DNA of 64,000 nt from Acanthosepion esculentum. Lineage: Eukaryota; Mollusca; Cephalopoda; Sepiida; Sepiidae. The stretch spans positions 63,962,254 through 64,026,253 of the forward strand of contig OZ038488.1 of assembly GCA_964036315.1 (NCBI GenBank), written 5' to 3'. Positions 22,338 through 32,559 of the stretch are shown piece after piece. Every line of letters starts with the position of its first letter. Position 1 is the stretch's first letter. The position numbers were made by a program, and so were the translations under genes. Below the pieces are notes generated by a model, which saw only the letters and a list, made by a program, of their open reading frames with translations, was not told the origin of the DNA and searched no databases.

Positions 22338-22416
22338 GAAATATAGTCTTAAAGTGTGCTATATTTATGGGGTAAAGTGCTCAATATCAGAGATAGAGCG
22401 TGTGTAAATATAAAAG
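22336..22416. repeat. Module that follows (AT)n arrays, copy 1
   Basis: Contains CTATATTTATGGGGTAAAG, GCTCAATATCAGAGATAG and AAATATAAAAGT. A close copy is at 33443-33525, also directly after a long (AT)n array. Its last nine bases overlap the left PLE arm. Confidence 0.7.
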
Positions 22417-22429
22417 TGGACATGGAAGT

Positions 22430-22488
22430 CAGCACTTAGAGGCGACAGTCTGTTTCATGCTAGTGCAATCGTCAGGCGACTAGTGCTG
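22430..22488 (-). ncRNA. Type I hammerhead ribozyme motif (PLE, left end)
   Basis: Exact mirror of 26538-26596, lying on the minus strand, which is the sense strand of the PLE copy on this side. Predicted cleavage falls between the mirror positions of 26582 and 26583, that is 22444 and 22443. See the right-hand copy for the fold. Confidence 0.7.
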
Positions 22489-23291
22489 TTATTTTTCTCG
22501 GCTATTTATATAAGGGTCAGTGGTGCATTATGGGTAGTCTATTTTGGCGGTTACTTTTACCGGAAGTGGCTTATTTGTTTATTTATTTATGTCAAATTGT
22601 TTTGCTTGTTTTTTATTTGTTTTTTTATTTTTATTTTTATTTTTTATCTTATATATTTATTTATTTATTCTTTTATTTTGATCGGTGTTTTTGGTTAACG
22701 TAGTAAAAATTTGTTTATATAGCTTATTGTTGGTAGTCTATAATGGCCGTCATTACCGGAAATCGCTTGTTCGCTTATTTATTTGGGTCAAATTGTTTTG
22801 CTTGTTTTTATTTATTTTCATTTTTATTTTTTATCTTATATATTTGTTTATTTGTCATTGACTAAATCTGTTTGTTGAATTTGTGGTTTTTTCTGACTAT
22901 TATTTAGGTGGGAACAGTTTTTAATTTATCTATTTAGGTTGGTTATCTTTATTTGTTTTTGTTTTGTTTTGTTTTTTAAACGGCTAGTTTATCGTAATCG
23001 GTTGTTAGTTTATTTATATATTTGGATGTATTTAGATCGATTTAATTATACTTGTTGTTATTTATTTGTTACACTATATCTTTTTAGCTTTCGGTTTTTA
23101 AGTAACGTAGTATATTATCTTTTATTAATGTTTTTTTTATTATTATTTTTATTTGTATAACAGTTATAACTTTCGTCCGTTCTTTTGTTTTGATTTTGTT
23201 TCGTATATTAACAGGTGTGGTTTTATGATTTGTTTGGAGTAATTTATTTTGCTTATTTTATTGTTGTTTGTTTATATATTTATTTATTTTT
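22489..23291 (-). other. PLE 3' untranslated region (left arm)
   Basis: About 0.8 kb of AT-rich sequence between the stop codon and the hammerhead. It contains an imperfect tandem duplication of about 190 bp (around 22525-22712 and 22728-22860), marked by CAAATTGTTTTGCTTG and TACCGGAA words. The word TACTACGT recurs here and next to the stop codon. The same region is mirrored at 25735-26537. Confidence 0.6.
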
Positions 23292-24749
23292 CTATTTTAA
23301 GTTACGTAGTAAAAATTTGTTTTCATGTCTACATTTTGAGATTAGCTCGGATCTTTTATTTAATAATTTATTTTCATCTGGGAAGGTAATGATAGCTATT
23401 TTTTCCTCCAAGCAAAGTTTGCAGGTTTTTGATAGGTTGTTGTAGGCTGATGATTTTTTCCTTATTTTCCAAGATATTTTTGGTGTGGTGTGTGTTTTGT
23501 TTTTTATTTCCCAGATATACTTAGAAAGCATTGTGCTGTTCGCATATTTACTATTTGTGAAAGACATTTTGTGTACATAATTTCTTTGTTTCCATGGTCC
23601 TTCGGTTACTCCTATATATACTTTTTCTTCATTATCTGCTGATTTTGTCGTGGCTTGGTAGATTACGTTGTTTTGTAAACAATTACCGTTTAAGGGACAT
23701 TCGTTTTTTATTCTGCAGTTGCACGTGGGTTTAATTTGTTCGTGTGGTTCGTTAATAATTTTTCTGTTGTGCTTTTTTATTATTTGTGCCATGTTCTCGG
23801 TGCAACTGTAGCTGATTTTTACTGTGTTTTTGTTGAATATTTTGTGTAGGGTGCTTGATTCCGGGAAGTGTTTGTGTAAAAGCTTGAAGAATATTTTTCC
23901 TATGTTTGTTTTTACGTTTTTGCTGTACGGTGGGTTGAACCATATGATATTTCTTTTTCTGTTGGTCTTTTTTGTGTTCTGTGGTGAGTATGTGAGTGTT
24001 GCTGGGAATCCGCTATCTTTTAGGGCTGTTTCGTAGTCTTTCTTGGCCTTGTTAAATATAGATTCATCGGAAGAATTGTCGGAAAGCCTGCGGTTAATCG
24101 ATTTAGGTATCTGTTTGATTATAGAAGGCGGGTGGTTGGAGTATATATGTATGTACTGTGGTTTATCATTCGGTTTTCTGTATGGTTTGTGTGTGCCTTT
24201 TCTTAGGTTGAAGGTGACATCTAGAAAATCTACTTCGTTTAGGTTAGTTTTTATATCTATCTCGAATCCGTTATTTTTGAAAATTTTAATTATTGCTTTT
24301 CTAGTTTTATCAGTCTTTTGTTTGTTGCAGTTTCTTAAGATTATGAGACCGTCATCTCTGTAGAGCCCTGTGTCATTTCTATCTATTATTTTGCTTAGTT
24401 CGTGTAGTAAGTAAATGCCTACGATTTCGCATGTCTCTGCACCGTCAAAGCTTCCCATTGTAGTGTCAAATATCCCATCTTTCTTTATCCATGCTTCTTC
24501 ATGGTGAAATAATAATGATTTACGTGAGTGCTTAATGATGTCGATTTCGTTTGGTTTTATTATTATTTGTTCCTGAGCTAAGTTGATGGCCTTATCTAGT
24601 GTACGTTCTGTTATGGATGGGTAAAATTCTTTTATGTCTAATTGTAGGAAGTGGCAATTTTGTTTGTTGTTTATGCTGTTGAACCAGTCAATGGTTGTTT
24701 TTGTGTTTTTCCACTGGTTTACTCCTAACTTCTTCCTAAGTTCAGAATT
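23292..24749 (-). CDS. PLE reverse transcriptase-GIY-YIG endonuclease, 5'-truncated
   Basis: Retroelement polyprotein for target-primed insertion. The frame stays open to 24983, but the first 78 residues are antisense of the inverted arm; genuine PLE text starts at about residue 79 (SELRKKLGVNQW). Numbered in that open frame: reverse transcriptase motif A LQLDIKEFYPSI (about 113-124); motif C YRDD (208-211) in GLYRDDGLIIL; thumb word VDFLDVTFNL (251-260). A Cys cluster follows, C421, C423, C429 and C435 (C-x-C-x5-C-x5-C). The GIY-YIG region has IYQ (441), VYIG (455-458), R467 and H471. A CxxC at 521-524 and a final KCRHENKF word end the protein. No internal stop from 24749 to 23292. The N-terminal part, including early reverse transcriptase motifs, is missing, so it is probably not autonomous. 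Confidence 0.85.
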   Translation of the reverse strand, partial: NSELRKKLGVNQWKNTKTTIDWFNSINNKQNCHFLQLDIKEFYPSITERTLDKAINLAQEQIIIKPNEIDIIKHSRKSLLFHHEEAWIKKDGIFDTTMGSFDGAETCEIVGIYLLHELSKIIDRNDTGLYRDDGLIILRNCNKQKTDKTRKAIIKIFKNNGFEIDIKTNLNEVDFLDVTFNLRKGTHKPYRKPNDKPQYIHIYSNHPPSIIKQIPKSINRRLSDNSSDESIFNKAKKDYETALKDSGFPATLTYSPQNTKKTNRKRNIIWFNPPYSKNVKTNIGKIFFKLLHKHFPESSTLHKIFNKNTVKISYSCTENMAQIIKKHNRKIINEPHEQIKPTCNCRIKNECPLNGNCLQNNVIYQATTKSADNEEKVYIGVTEGPWKQRNYVHKMSFTNSKYANSTMLSKYIWEIKNKTHTTPKISWKIRKKSSAYNNLSKTCKLCLEEKIAIITFPDENKLLNKRSELISKCRHENKFLLRNLK

Positions 24750-25734
24750 AAATAACGGATTCGAGATAGATATAAAAACTAACCTAAACGAAGTAGATTT
24801 TCTAGATGTCACCTTCAACCTAAGAAAAGGCACACACAAACCATACAGAAAACCGAATGATAAACCACAGTACATACATATATACTCCAACCACCCGCCT
24901 TCTATAATCAAACAGATACCTAAATCGATTAACCGCAGGCTTTCCGACAATTCTTCCGATGAATCTATATTTAACAAGGCCAAGAAAGACTACGAAACAG
25001 CCCTAAAAGATAGCGGATTCCCAGCAACACTCACATACTCACCACAGAACACAAAAAAGACCAACAGAAAAAGAAATATCATATGGTTCAACCCACCGTA
25101 CAGCAAAAACGTAAAAACAAACATAGGAAAAATATTCTTCAAGCTTTTACACAAACACTTCCCGGAATCAAGCACCCTACACAAAATATTCAACAAAAAC
25201 ACAGTAAAAATCAGCTACAGTTGCACCGAGAACATGGCACAAATAATAAAAAAGCACAACAGAAAAATTATTAACGAACCACACGAACAAATTAAACCCA
25301 CGTGCAACTGCAGAATAAAAAACGAATGTCCCTTAAACGGTAATTGTTTACAAAACAACGTAATCTACCAAGCCACGACAAAATCAGCAGATAATGAAGA
25401 AAAAGTATATATAGGAGTAACCGAAGGACCATGGAAACAAAGAAATTATGTACACAAAATGTCTTTCACAAATAGTAAATATGCGAACAGCACAATGCTT
25501 TCTAAGTATATCTGGGAAATAAAAAACAAAACACACACCACACCAAAAATATCTTGGAAAATAAGGAAAAAATCATCAGCCTACAACAACCTATCAAAAA
25601 CCTGCAAACTTTGCTTGGAGGAAAAAATAGCTATCATTACCTTCCCAGATGAAAATAAATTATTAAATAAAAGATCCGAGCTAATCTCAAAATGTAGACA
25701 TGAAAACAAATTTTTACTACGTAACTTAAAATAG
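24750..25734 (+). pseudogene. PLE 3' half, inverted copy (no RT catalytic core)
   Basis: Mirror copy of the C-terminal 327 residues of the minus-strand PLE protein, from NGFEIDIKTNLNEVDFLDV to FLLRNLK. It has the thumb region, the Cys cluster and the GIY-YIG endonuclease but lacks motifs A to C. The frame is open from 24634, but the first residues come from the antisense of the central segment. If expressed, it would be an endonuclease-like fragment without polymerase function. No substitutions relative to the other copy were seen. Confidence 0.8.
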
Positions 25735-26537
25735 AAAAATAAATAAATATATAAACAAACAACAATAAAATAAGCAAAATAAATTACTCCAAACAAATCA
25801 TAAAACCACACCTGTTAATATACGAAACAAAATCAAAACAAAAGAACGGACGAAAGTTATAACTGTTATACAAATAAAAATAATAATAAAAAAAACATTA
25901 ATAAAAGATAATATACTACGTTACTTAAAAACCGAAAGCTAAAAAGATATAGTGTAACAAATAAATAACAACAAGTATAATTAAATCGATCTAAATACAT
26001 CCAAATATATAAATAAACTAACAACCGATTACGATAAACTAGCCGTTTAAAAAACAAAACAAAACAAAAACAAATAAAGATAACCAACCTAAATAGATAA
26101 ATTAAAAACTGTTCCCACCTAAATAATAGTCAGAAAAAACCACAAATTCAACAAACAGATTTAGTCAATGACAAATAAACAAATATATAAGATAAAAAAT
26201 AAAAATGAAAATAAATAAAAACAAGCAAAACAATTTGACCCAAATAAATAAGCGAACAAGCGATTTCCGGTAATGACGGCCATTATAGACTACCAACAAT
26301 AAGCTATATAAACAAATTTTTACTACGTTAACCAAAAACACCGATCAAAATAAAAGAATAAATAAATAAATATATAAGATAAAAAATAAAAATAAAAATA
26401 AAAAAACAAATAAAAAACAAGCAAAACAATTTGACATAAATAAATAAACAAATAAGCCACTTCCGGTAAAAGTAACCGCCAAAATAGACTACCCATAATG
26501 CACCACTGACCCTTATATAAATAGCCGAGAAAAATAA
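25735..26537 (+). other. PLE 3' untranslated region (right arm)
   Basis: Mirror of 22489-23291, between the stop codon of the right-hand copy and its hammerhead. No other feature. Confidence 0.6.
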
Positions 26538-26596
26538 CAGCACTAGTCGCCTGACGATTGCACTAGCATGAAACAGACTGTCGCCTCTAAGTGCTG
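26538..26596 (+). ncRNA. Type I hammerhead ribozyme motif (PLE, right end)
   Basis: Self-cleaving RNA motif on the PLE sense strand. Parts in order: stem I 5' strand CAGCACT (26538-26544), internal loop AGTC, GC (26549-26550); core CTGACGA (26551-26557), which fits CUGANGA; stem-loop II TTGCACTAGCAT with TGC paired to GCA; core GAA (26570-26572); stem III ACA, loop GAC, TGT (26573-26581); C17 at 26582; then stem I 3' strand GC (26583-26584), internal loop CTCTA, AGTGCTG (26590-26596). Stem I has 2+7 pairs with an internal loop, as in active type I ribozymes. Weak points are a U-U mismatch at the base of stem II and a 3-bp stem III. Hammerheads are known in PLE terminal repeats. Confidence 0.7.
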
Positions 26597-26609
26597 ACTT
26601 CCATGTCCA

Positions 26610-26613
<4 letters not shown>

Positions 26614-26687
<74 letters not shown>
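26614..26687. repeat. (AT)n microsatellite with ACGC tail
   Basis: Begins at the outer edge of the right PLE arm and ends in ACACGCACGCACGCGCG. Confidence 0.95.
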
Positions 26688-26690
<3 letters not shown>

Positions 26691-26699
26691 GCACGCACG

Positions 26700-27065
26700 C
26701 GCGAGGTGGAGTAATGGAGGCACGGTGGAGTAATGGATAGCAGCTTGGATTGAGGAATCGGAGAGCCGAGTTCGAATTCCATTCGAGTCCATTACATTCA
26801 CTGACCTTGGGAAAGGTGTGAATCCTCTTCTTCTTCCTCCAGCTATGGGTAAATAGCAGGACAGACTGGGTTCTATAGCCTTGGATGGCAACTGGTCTAG
26901 GAGAAGGACAACTCTGAATTCAAAACCTGCGGAGGGTCGTTTGGGGACCTTGTGGCACTTAGTGCACCAGGTCTCTGTATTCGGCCCTTCAAAAAGTGTG
27001 GATGGTCCTGCACGAAACCTTCACCACTATAATCAAATCTCATGTGCGGTTGTCGGGCTGTCGGT
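26700..27065 (+). mobile_element. tRNA-SINE with an alternative 3' module
   Basis: The head GGTGGAGTAATGG is duplicated at the start. The B box GAGTTCGAATTCC and the GGGTAAATAGCAGGACAGAC body follow. After CTTGGATGGCAACTGGTCTA the sequence leaves the usual tail and reads GGAGAAGGACAACTCTGAAT. The same words occur, in reverse, in the SINE at 51540-51870. This marks a different 3' module on the same head. Confidence 0.75.
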
Positions 27066-27121
27066 TTCCTAGGAGCTGATCTGCTTGACTCTCATACGTC
27101 GAATTCGACGAGAGAGTCGAG

Positions 27122-27303
27122 TATATATATATATATGTATGTATGTATGTATTAACCATTTCACTTCAAGCAAGGCAACAAAGCCAGTGAGATGCAGGGA
27201 GGTTACTGAGTGTGACAGAATGTAAGAATAAGAAAACATTATTAAGACGCAAGTACAATAAAAGAACAAAAATTAAGAAGACAAGATAACAATTAACACT
27301 GCG

Positions 27304-27304
<1 letters not shown>
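27122..27304. other. Short (AT)n/(ATGT)n and unassigned sequence
   Basis: A small AT/TATG repeat at 27122-27150, then unremarkable sequence. Confidence 0.4.

Positions 27305-27363
<59 letters not shown>
27305..27363. repeat. (AT)n microsatellite
   Basis: Pure AT array abutting an inverted repeat arm. Confidence 0.95.
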
Positions 27364-27368
<5 letters not shown>

Positions 27369-27663
27369 TTTCATTAAAAACGACTGACAAGGTGATTTTA
27401 TTTAGTTTTTTATATAATTTCTCGTGCGATCTAATAATGTTTTTCTTTTCAGATGATAAATTATATAAAAACTGTCCGAATGTTCTTTTTATCCGAGCGC
27501 TTTTGGCTATACATTTAGCCATTTTCAAATATTATATTTCAACTGTTAGAATTAGAAATAGTTTGTTATATGTATGTTTTATAAAATGTTTCATTTTTTT
27601 GTTTAAAAACACGGTCAATATATTATGTCCAAATTATGTCAGTCGTTTTTAATGAAATGTGCA
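27363..27663. repeat. Inverted-repeat segment between two (AT)n arrays, PLE-like
   Basis: Arms 27363-27391 and 27634-27663 are inverted copies (GCACATTTCATTAAAAACGA on the left, reversed on the right). Each arm reads inward-out as SVVFNEMC, the PLE-like N-terminal word. The minus strand continues FGQFLYNLSSEKKNI then [16 protein letters not shown], looking like one coding relic with a small inverted duplication. Confidence 0.5.
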
Positions 27664-27689
27664 TGCAAGAAGGATTGCTGCCTAAATAC

Positions 27690-27802
<113 letters not shown>

Positions 27803-27849
27803 GAAATAGACTAAGCCCAACAATTATTTTAATATATTTTCTGTTTATA

Positions 27850-28205
27850 CATTATTTTTATAGATACAAATATTTAAGTAAATGCTCTGTTATTAATAAG
27901 CAATATTAATTACATTTACCAGCATGAATGTCCAAGAAATTTCATAGAAAATATGTGTCCTTCGACAGGAATCGAACCATTATCCTACACGGAACAGTAA
28001 TTTGGTCTGACGTCTATACCATTTAACTTTGTTAACCAGACGCTTCCTTTGTAGCTAAATATTATAGGCCAAATGACGGTTCCGTGTAGGATACAGGTTC
28101 GATCCCTGTCGGAGAACACATATTCTCTACGAAATTTATTGAAAATTCAGACCGGTAAATGTAATTAATACTGTTTATTATAAAAAGAGCATTTACTTAA
28201 ATAAT
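27850..28205. mobile_element. Two tRNA-like SINEs in inverted orientation
   Basis: 27862-28045 (minus) and 28062-28205 (plus) are inverted copies. They share TTTAAGTAAATGCTCTG, ACATTTACC and the B-box region (GGTTCGATCCCTGTCGGAGA on plus; its reverse, with CGACAGGAATCGAACC, on minus). A third copy is at 33085-33260 and a relative at 40120-40250. Confidence 0.7.
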
Positions 28206-28409
28206 TGTATAAGAATTGTATTGGTGTGAATGCACAGCAGAGTGGGTAAAGAATCAAAAGTTGTTTCGAGCTGCAGGAAGTTGTGGAGAGCCAGGATCGT
28301 TCTAAAGGAACACGGCACCTAAAAGAAGAAGCGTTGTCTGATCATTGCTTAAAACGTGAAGCCGATTGTCACCATGTAATGTTAATTTCTGTGTCCACAT
28401 TGTCTATAA

Positions 28410-28935
28410 TTATATATAGACAGAAAGGTAGAGGGATAGACACAGACAGAAACAGAGAGTGATAGAGACAGACAGAAACATAGAAAGAGAGGTATAGAGA
28501 CAGACAGAAACATAGAAAGAGAGAGTGAAGGAGAGTGATAGAAACAGACAGAAACAGAGAGAGGGTGGGAGAGAAAAGACCTGAACATAAAATGAGAGAG
28601 AGTGGGATGAGAAATAAACAGAGAGAGAGAATGAGAGAGATGAAAATCCATCTTCTAGGAAATCCGTTTATATATTTACATACTATCAACTTTTTCAACT
28701 TGATTTTTTTCTGATTTTTTTTCCGGGAAATTTTCAATAGCCTGAACCTCGCTTTATATATAGTGAGAGAGGGAGAAAGACAATGATAGGCAGAGAGTGG
28801 GGAGATAAATAAAAACAGAAAGAGACAGAGATAAAGGCAGAGAAAAATTTAGAAGAAGAGTGAAAGGGAGACAGATAGACAGAAACATAGAGAGAGGTGA
28901 GAGAAATGAAAATGCATCATCTCGGAAATTCACAC
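28410..28935. repeat. GA-rich minisatellite, duplicated block
   Basis: Repeats of GAGACAGACAGAAAC and AGAGAGA. The edge words GAGATGAAAATCCATCTTCT (28637) and GAAATGAAAATGCATCATCT (about 28911) show that the block has been duplicated in direct orientation. Confidence 0.8.
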
Positions 28936-30040
28936 ATCCTTCATTACATGAATAAATTGATACTACCTAAACCTAACCTCACAAAAGGCTACAACAGCAT
29001 GGCACCCAGTGAGAAACGAAATCAGTAATAATAACCCAAATGAGCTGCTTTCGCGATAATATACGATTTTATATTTCAACTGAAACTTATTATCTGAAAA
29101 TAAAAAGTAAGCTTTTCCTTTAATTGACTTCATTTGTTAGAATGATTTCAAAGGAGGATTATTTCTTAATATTTGCCCTGGAAGCAATAATATTACGATT
29201 CGTACTAACTTTATTCAAGCTTATATATATGCAATAACTATGTATAAAAAATTAACTGAAAATCTGTTAAATTTGATAGAATTTCGCATATTTTTTCACC
29301 CCTGGTGTAGATATGATACATAGTTGAACTCTAATCGAAAAACTAATTAATAAAATGTGTTAATGGTAATTACGCGAAACATACATAAGCGAAAAAACGC
29401 TGAAAAACTATCGGGATGGTCATGTGTGTCATTAACTTGCGCAAATATAAAATTAAAATATCTAAGAATAGACGCCACAAAAATAAATTTATGCATACGC
29501 AAATTCTAATTAGCAAATACCCCCAACCCACCCCCACATACGCAGAATTTCTGTTATACATAGGGTCTATCGAAACTTGGCTATGTCCTCCTTCTCAATA
29601 AATAACAAAAAATTTATAATGACGTAAAACTTTTACGTACTGTTAAGAAAATGGGAAATCTTAGAAATGACTTTACGCAGTACTTTATGATTTGTGCACG
29701 TAGAATAAGAACTGTTTGCGTAAAAATAATATATTTTTTTATTCTGTGATACTTACAGTTGAACATAAAATGTACATCAGATATGGGTTTGCTTTTCCTG
29801 TTTAATATCGAAAAAAGTGCCTTTATATGTATATATAGATCGGATAGAAAGGGCTTGTAAACCCAGGAAAGTAGCTCATCCGAGAGAAGGAAATAACTGA
29901 TTGAAAGCCTCATCTATGCCCACTCATAGAAGAGGCTTCGAGGAAAAAGACAGTTCTACGACAGCACTTGGACCAAACGGAGTGTGTCAAAAAAGAAATT
30001 CATAAAAATTATTTCAACTCCAAACTCCAAACTACAAGTT
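28936..30040. other. Unassigned AT-rich
   Basis: No recognised feature. Short frames at 29370-29913 have no familiar motif. Confidence 0.35.
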
Positions 30041-30044
30041 TTCT

Positions 30045-30230
30045 TCCCCTTCGAAATTATCCTCCTCAAGTCTAACGCTTTTCCTCATCCTTCACCGCCA
30101 CGTATTCCTGAAAGATTCCCCACAGCTCCGTCGTCACGGCACTTGATGATTCCCACATCCGGAAAACGGGTCTCTTTGATGAACATCGCCGTGCTGGAGC
30201 AATCTCTCTACTGACCCGACCTTGCGTGTG
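30045..30230 (-). pseudogene. Mariner-like transposase C-terminal fragment
   Basis: Minus strand reads KRPVFRMWESSSAVTTELWG, then IFQEYVAVKDEEK. It resembles the RFESVEEIK, TELKAIPKEDFQ and SWKKRWDRC tail of mariner-type transposases. Better seen in the copy at 53118-53420. Confidence 0.5.
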
Positions 30231-30234
30231 ATTT

Positions 30235-30385
30235 TTTTTCCTTTTTCCCATGCTCAAAGGGGTCATCATTGTGACCCGTTTTCGGGACATAGAAGCCATC
30301 AAGAGCGCTGTGACGACAGACCTGCTGAGAATCCTTCCGGGATGGAGGCGTGGCAGAGAAGGATGAGAATGTGCATTTGACACGA
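30235..30385 (+). pseudogene. Second mariner-like C-terminal fragment, inverted
   Basis: Plus strand reads VTRFRDIEAIKSAVTTDLLR, then ILPGWRRGREG, the same tail as the preceding fragment in the opposite direction. The pair forms a small inverted duplication. Confidence 0.5.
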
Positions 30386-32155
30386 TGTGGAGAATTCCGA
30401 AGGGAAAAACTTAGGATTTGAAATTTTTATTTATTTTTGGGACTTCAGTCCTGTTTCTTATCTGACACACCTTTTATGTATCGATATTTACCGTTACATT
30501 GGACCATTAGAGCGATGTGAAAAGAGGGAGCCTATTGCACGCGTACAGCCTCTCCACTATCTTTTCCTATCTACCCATCTGCGCCTTGTGCAGGAGAGAG
30601 TCGAAAAGACGGTTTAGATGCTGCACTTGAAACATTATCCAGAGCACAACGCCAGAGTCTCCCGTTGCTTATTCTATCTAATAAAGGGTGTTTCATTAAG
30701 ACGGATTATATATAATTGTGTTTCATTAAAAGTCAGCGGTAAATAAATCAGTGTTATTGATGAAAATTTCTCTATTGGATCATGTTATTAAAGTCATGGC
30801 AATTATATGTAAAAAATAATATCGCCCAAATATCCGCCAAATCTGAAAGAAAAATATCATTAGACGCTTAAACTAAATTCCTATTTAAAATCGTTCCAAG
30901 TTATTGGAACACCCTTTTACTTAGCAACACGGGGTCAGGCGTTGTCACGCAACAAAAACACTGGTCGACCTTCTTGCCGAGAAACATGCTTTTTTTCGCT
31001 TTTATTGCTTCATTTATGTGTTAATTAATTCACCATTATTATTTCACCAAGTTTTCAAAGTGTATCTGTCGAGAGTTCCTCCAGTTTATCCGTTTTTAAG
31101 TTCTGATATCTATTCTAGAGCGTTCCTTGAGCTCAAAACTTCCATTTTTAATCATTGCATATCATTTTTGATAATTGCATTTGGACACAATGCGTCGTTG
31201 TCATATAATTCAGTCATCCATTACCCAAATCCCGTTGTACTTTTTTCTGGGATTAAACAGGAAAAGCAAACCATATCTAATGCATATTTTACGTTCAGCC
31301 ATAAATTTCACAAAAATAAATATGATTTTTACGCAAGATTTTCTCAAAATGCACGAGTCATCAAGTCTTGTGTAAACTTAAAATACATTTCATAGAGTTT
31401 CAATTTCCTAACAATATATAAAATTTTCACTAGGAACTTTTGGATCAAACAAGAATATATATAATCGTTAGAGCATTAGCTTTCCGACCACGACACCCGT
31501 GGTAGATTTATCAAGGAAACGATCCCAGTATGCATAGAAACTGGAGCAATGAATCTAACCTACCAACTGGTTAGTGCTGCCGCTGGTTGCCAAGCTTAGC
31601 TACACTCACCGAAGTTTCTTTTTTGTTACAGCTGCTGCTGTTGAAGATTTGCTGTCAGTTGTCGTTCTTTCTTTATTAATGACTCCAATATCGTATCTAT
31701 TTCTATGCTAAGCCTACTTAGCAGGTTATTATAGCCTAATATATGCGCTAATTGTTTCAGACGTCTAACTCTTCGGTATTTATTCATAGTTGGCTTTTAT
31801 TTATATTGAGCTTGGTAAAACGGCCACAGAAACTTATATACCTGAAAGAATTAATTTGCTAAAAAATTCTAACTTTTACATTTTAACCCTTGACATTCAT
31901 GCTACATTGAATTTTATATGTTCTCATTTTTTAATACTTATCCACAATATATCATGAGTGCCAGGCTTCATTTTATATTCTGCAGAAGTGATTGAAAGAT
32001 AAAAATGATTGAAGGAGTTATGTTCATTGCTAGAAAATTAAATATCAATATGAATTTCGAGCTACTTAAAAAGTGTAACAATTCTTAATAAAAACAAATT
32101 CTCTTATTTTATATATCTACTACTTTTGGGCAGGGAATTTTAATAAATTAATAAA
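30386..32155. other. Unassigned
   Basis: No convincing feature. 31480-31560 has a tRNA-like flavour (CGTTAGAGCATTAGC) but no good B box. Confidence 0.35.
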
Positions 32156-32159
32156 TAAC

Positions 32160-32207
<48 letters not shown>
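32160..32207. repeat. (GATA)n microsatellite
   Basis: About 12 GATA units. Confidence 0.95.
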
Positions 32208-32208
<1 letters not shown>

Positions 32209-32559
32209 AATACAAAAACAGCACACAACACTAAATAAAATATATTTCCCTAAAGGAGATCGTATATTGAAGTTGTATAAAAAATAAAAATCGTACATAT
32301 AACTTCAGTTCAACCGTTGCAGATGGTGTCAACTTCAGCTAAATTAAATTATAATTCCAGCCATCTAAAAAGACCCGGATTTGTCAAATACGTCTTGCAA
32401 ATCATACTCCTTACTTGCAACTCTTTACAATGACTGTAGTGACAGCCGAAAGTACTCGAATGTATAAAAGGTTTAACGGTTTGGACAGTTTAACATTTTG
32501 TAAAAACTATAAAACTATATAAAAGCTAAATAAACATAACTAGTCGCTGTTATTCAATA

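Larger units (their letters stand above)
22408..26618. mobile_element. Penelope-like retroelement as a large inverted repeat
   Basis: Two arms, 22408-24276 and 24750-26618 (1869 bp each), are mirror images about position 24513. They flank a single-copy centre of 473 bp. Every mirrored segment I compared was identical, including all mirrored open frames. Mirror identity stops exactly at 22407/26619 outside and 24277/24749 inside. Each arm carries the same PLE 3' half: post-catalytic reverse transcriptase, Cys cluster, GIY-YIG endonuclease, about 0.9 kb of 3' sequence and a hammerhead motif near the outer end. The centre adds the reverse transcriptase catalytic motifs, on the minus strand only. 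PLEs are known to occur as 5'-truncated tandem or inverted partial copies. Confidence 0.85.

Noticed and set aside
24043..24363. 106-codon plus-strand frame and other plus-strand frames inside the left PLE arm
   Set aside because: Antisense shadows of the minus-strand PLE gene; the same frames reappear mirrored in the right arm.
27930..28150. Functional tRNA genes
   Set aside because: Good B boxes but no proper acceptor stem or anticodon arm; the copies are repeated with a shared non-tRNA tail, as in SINEs.
28369..28737. 122-codon minus-strand Leu/Ser-rich frame
   Set aside because: Comes from the GA-rich minisatellite; no homology or start context.
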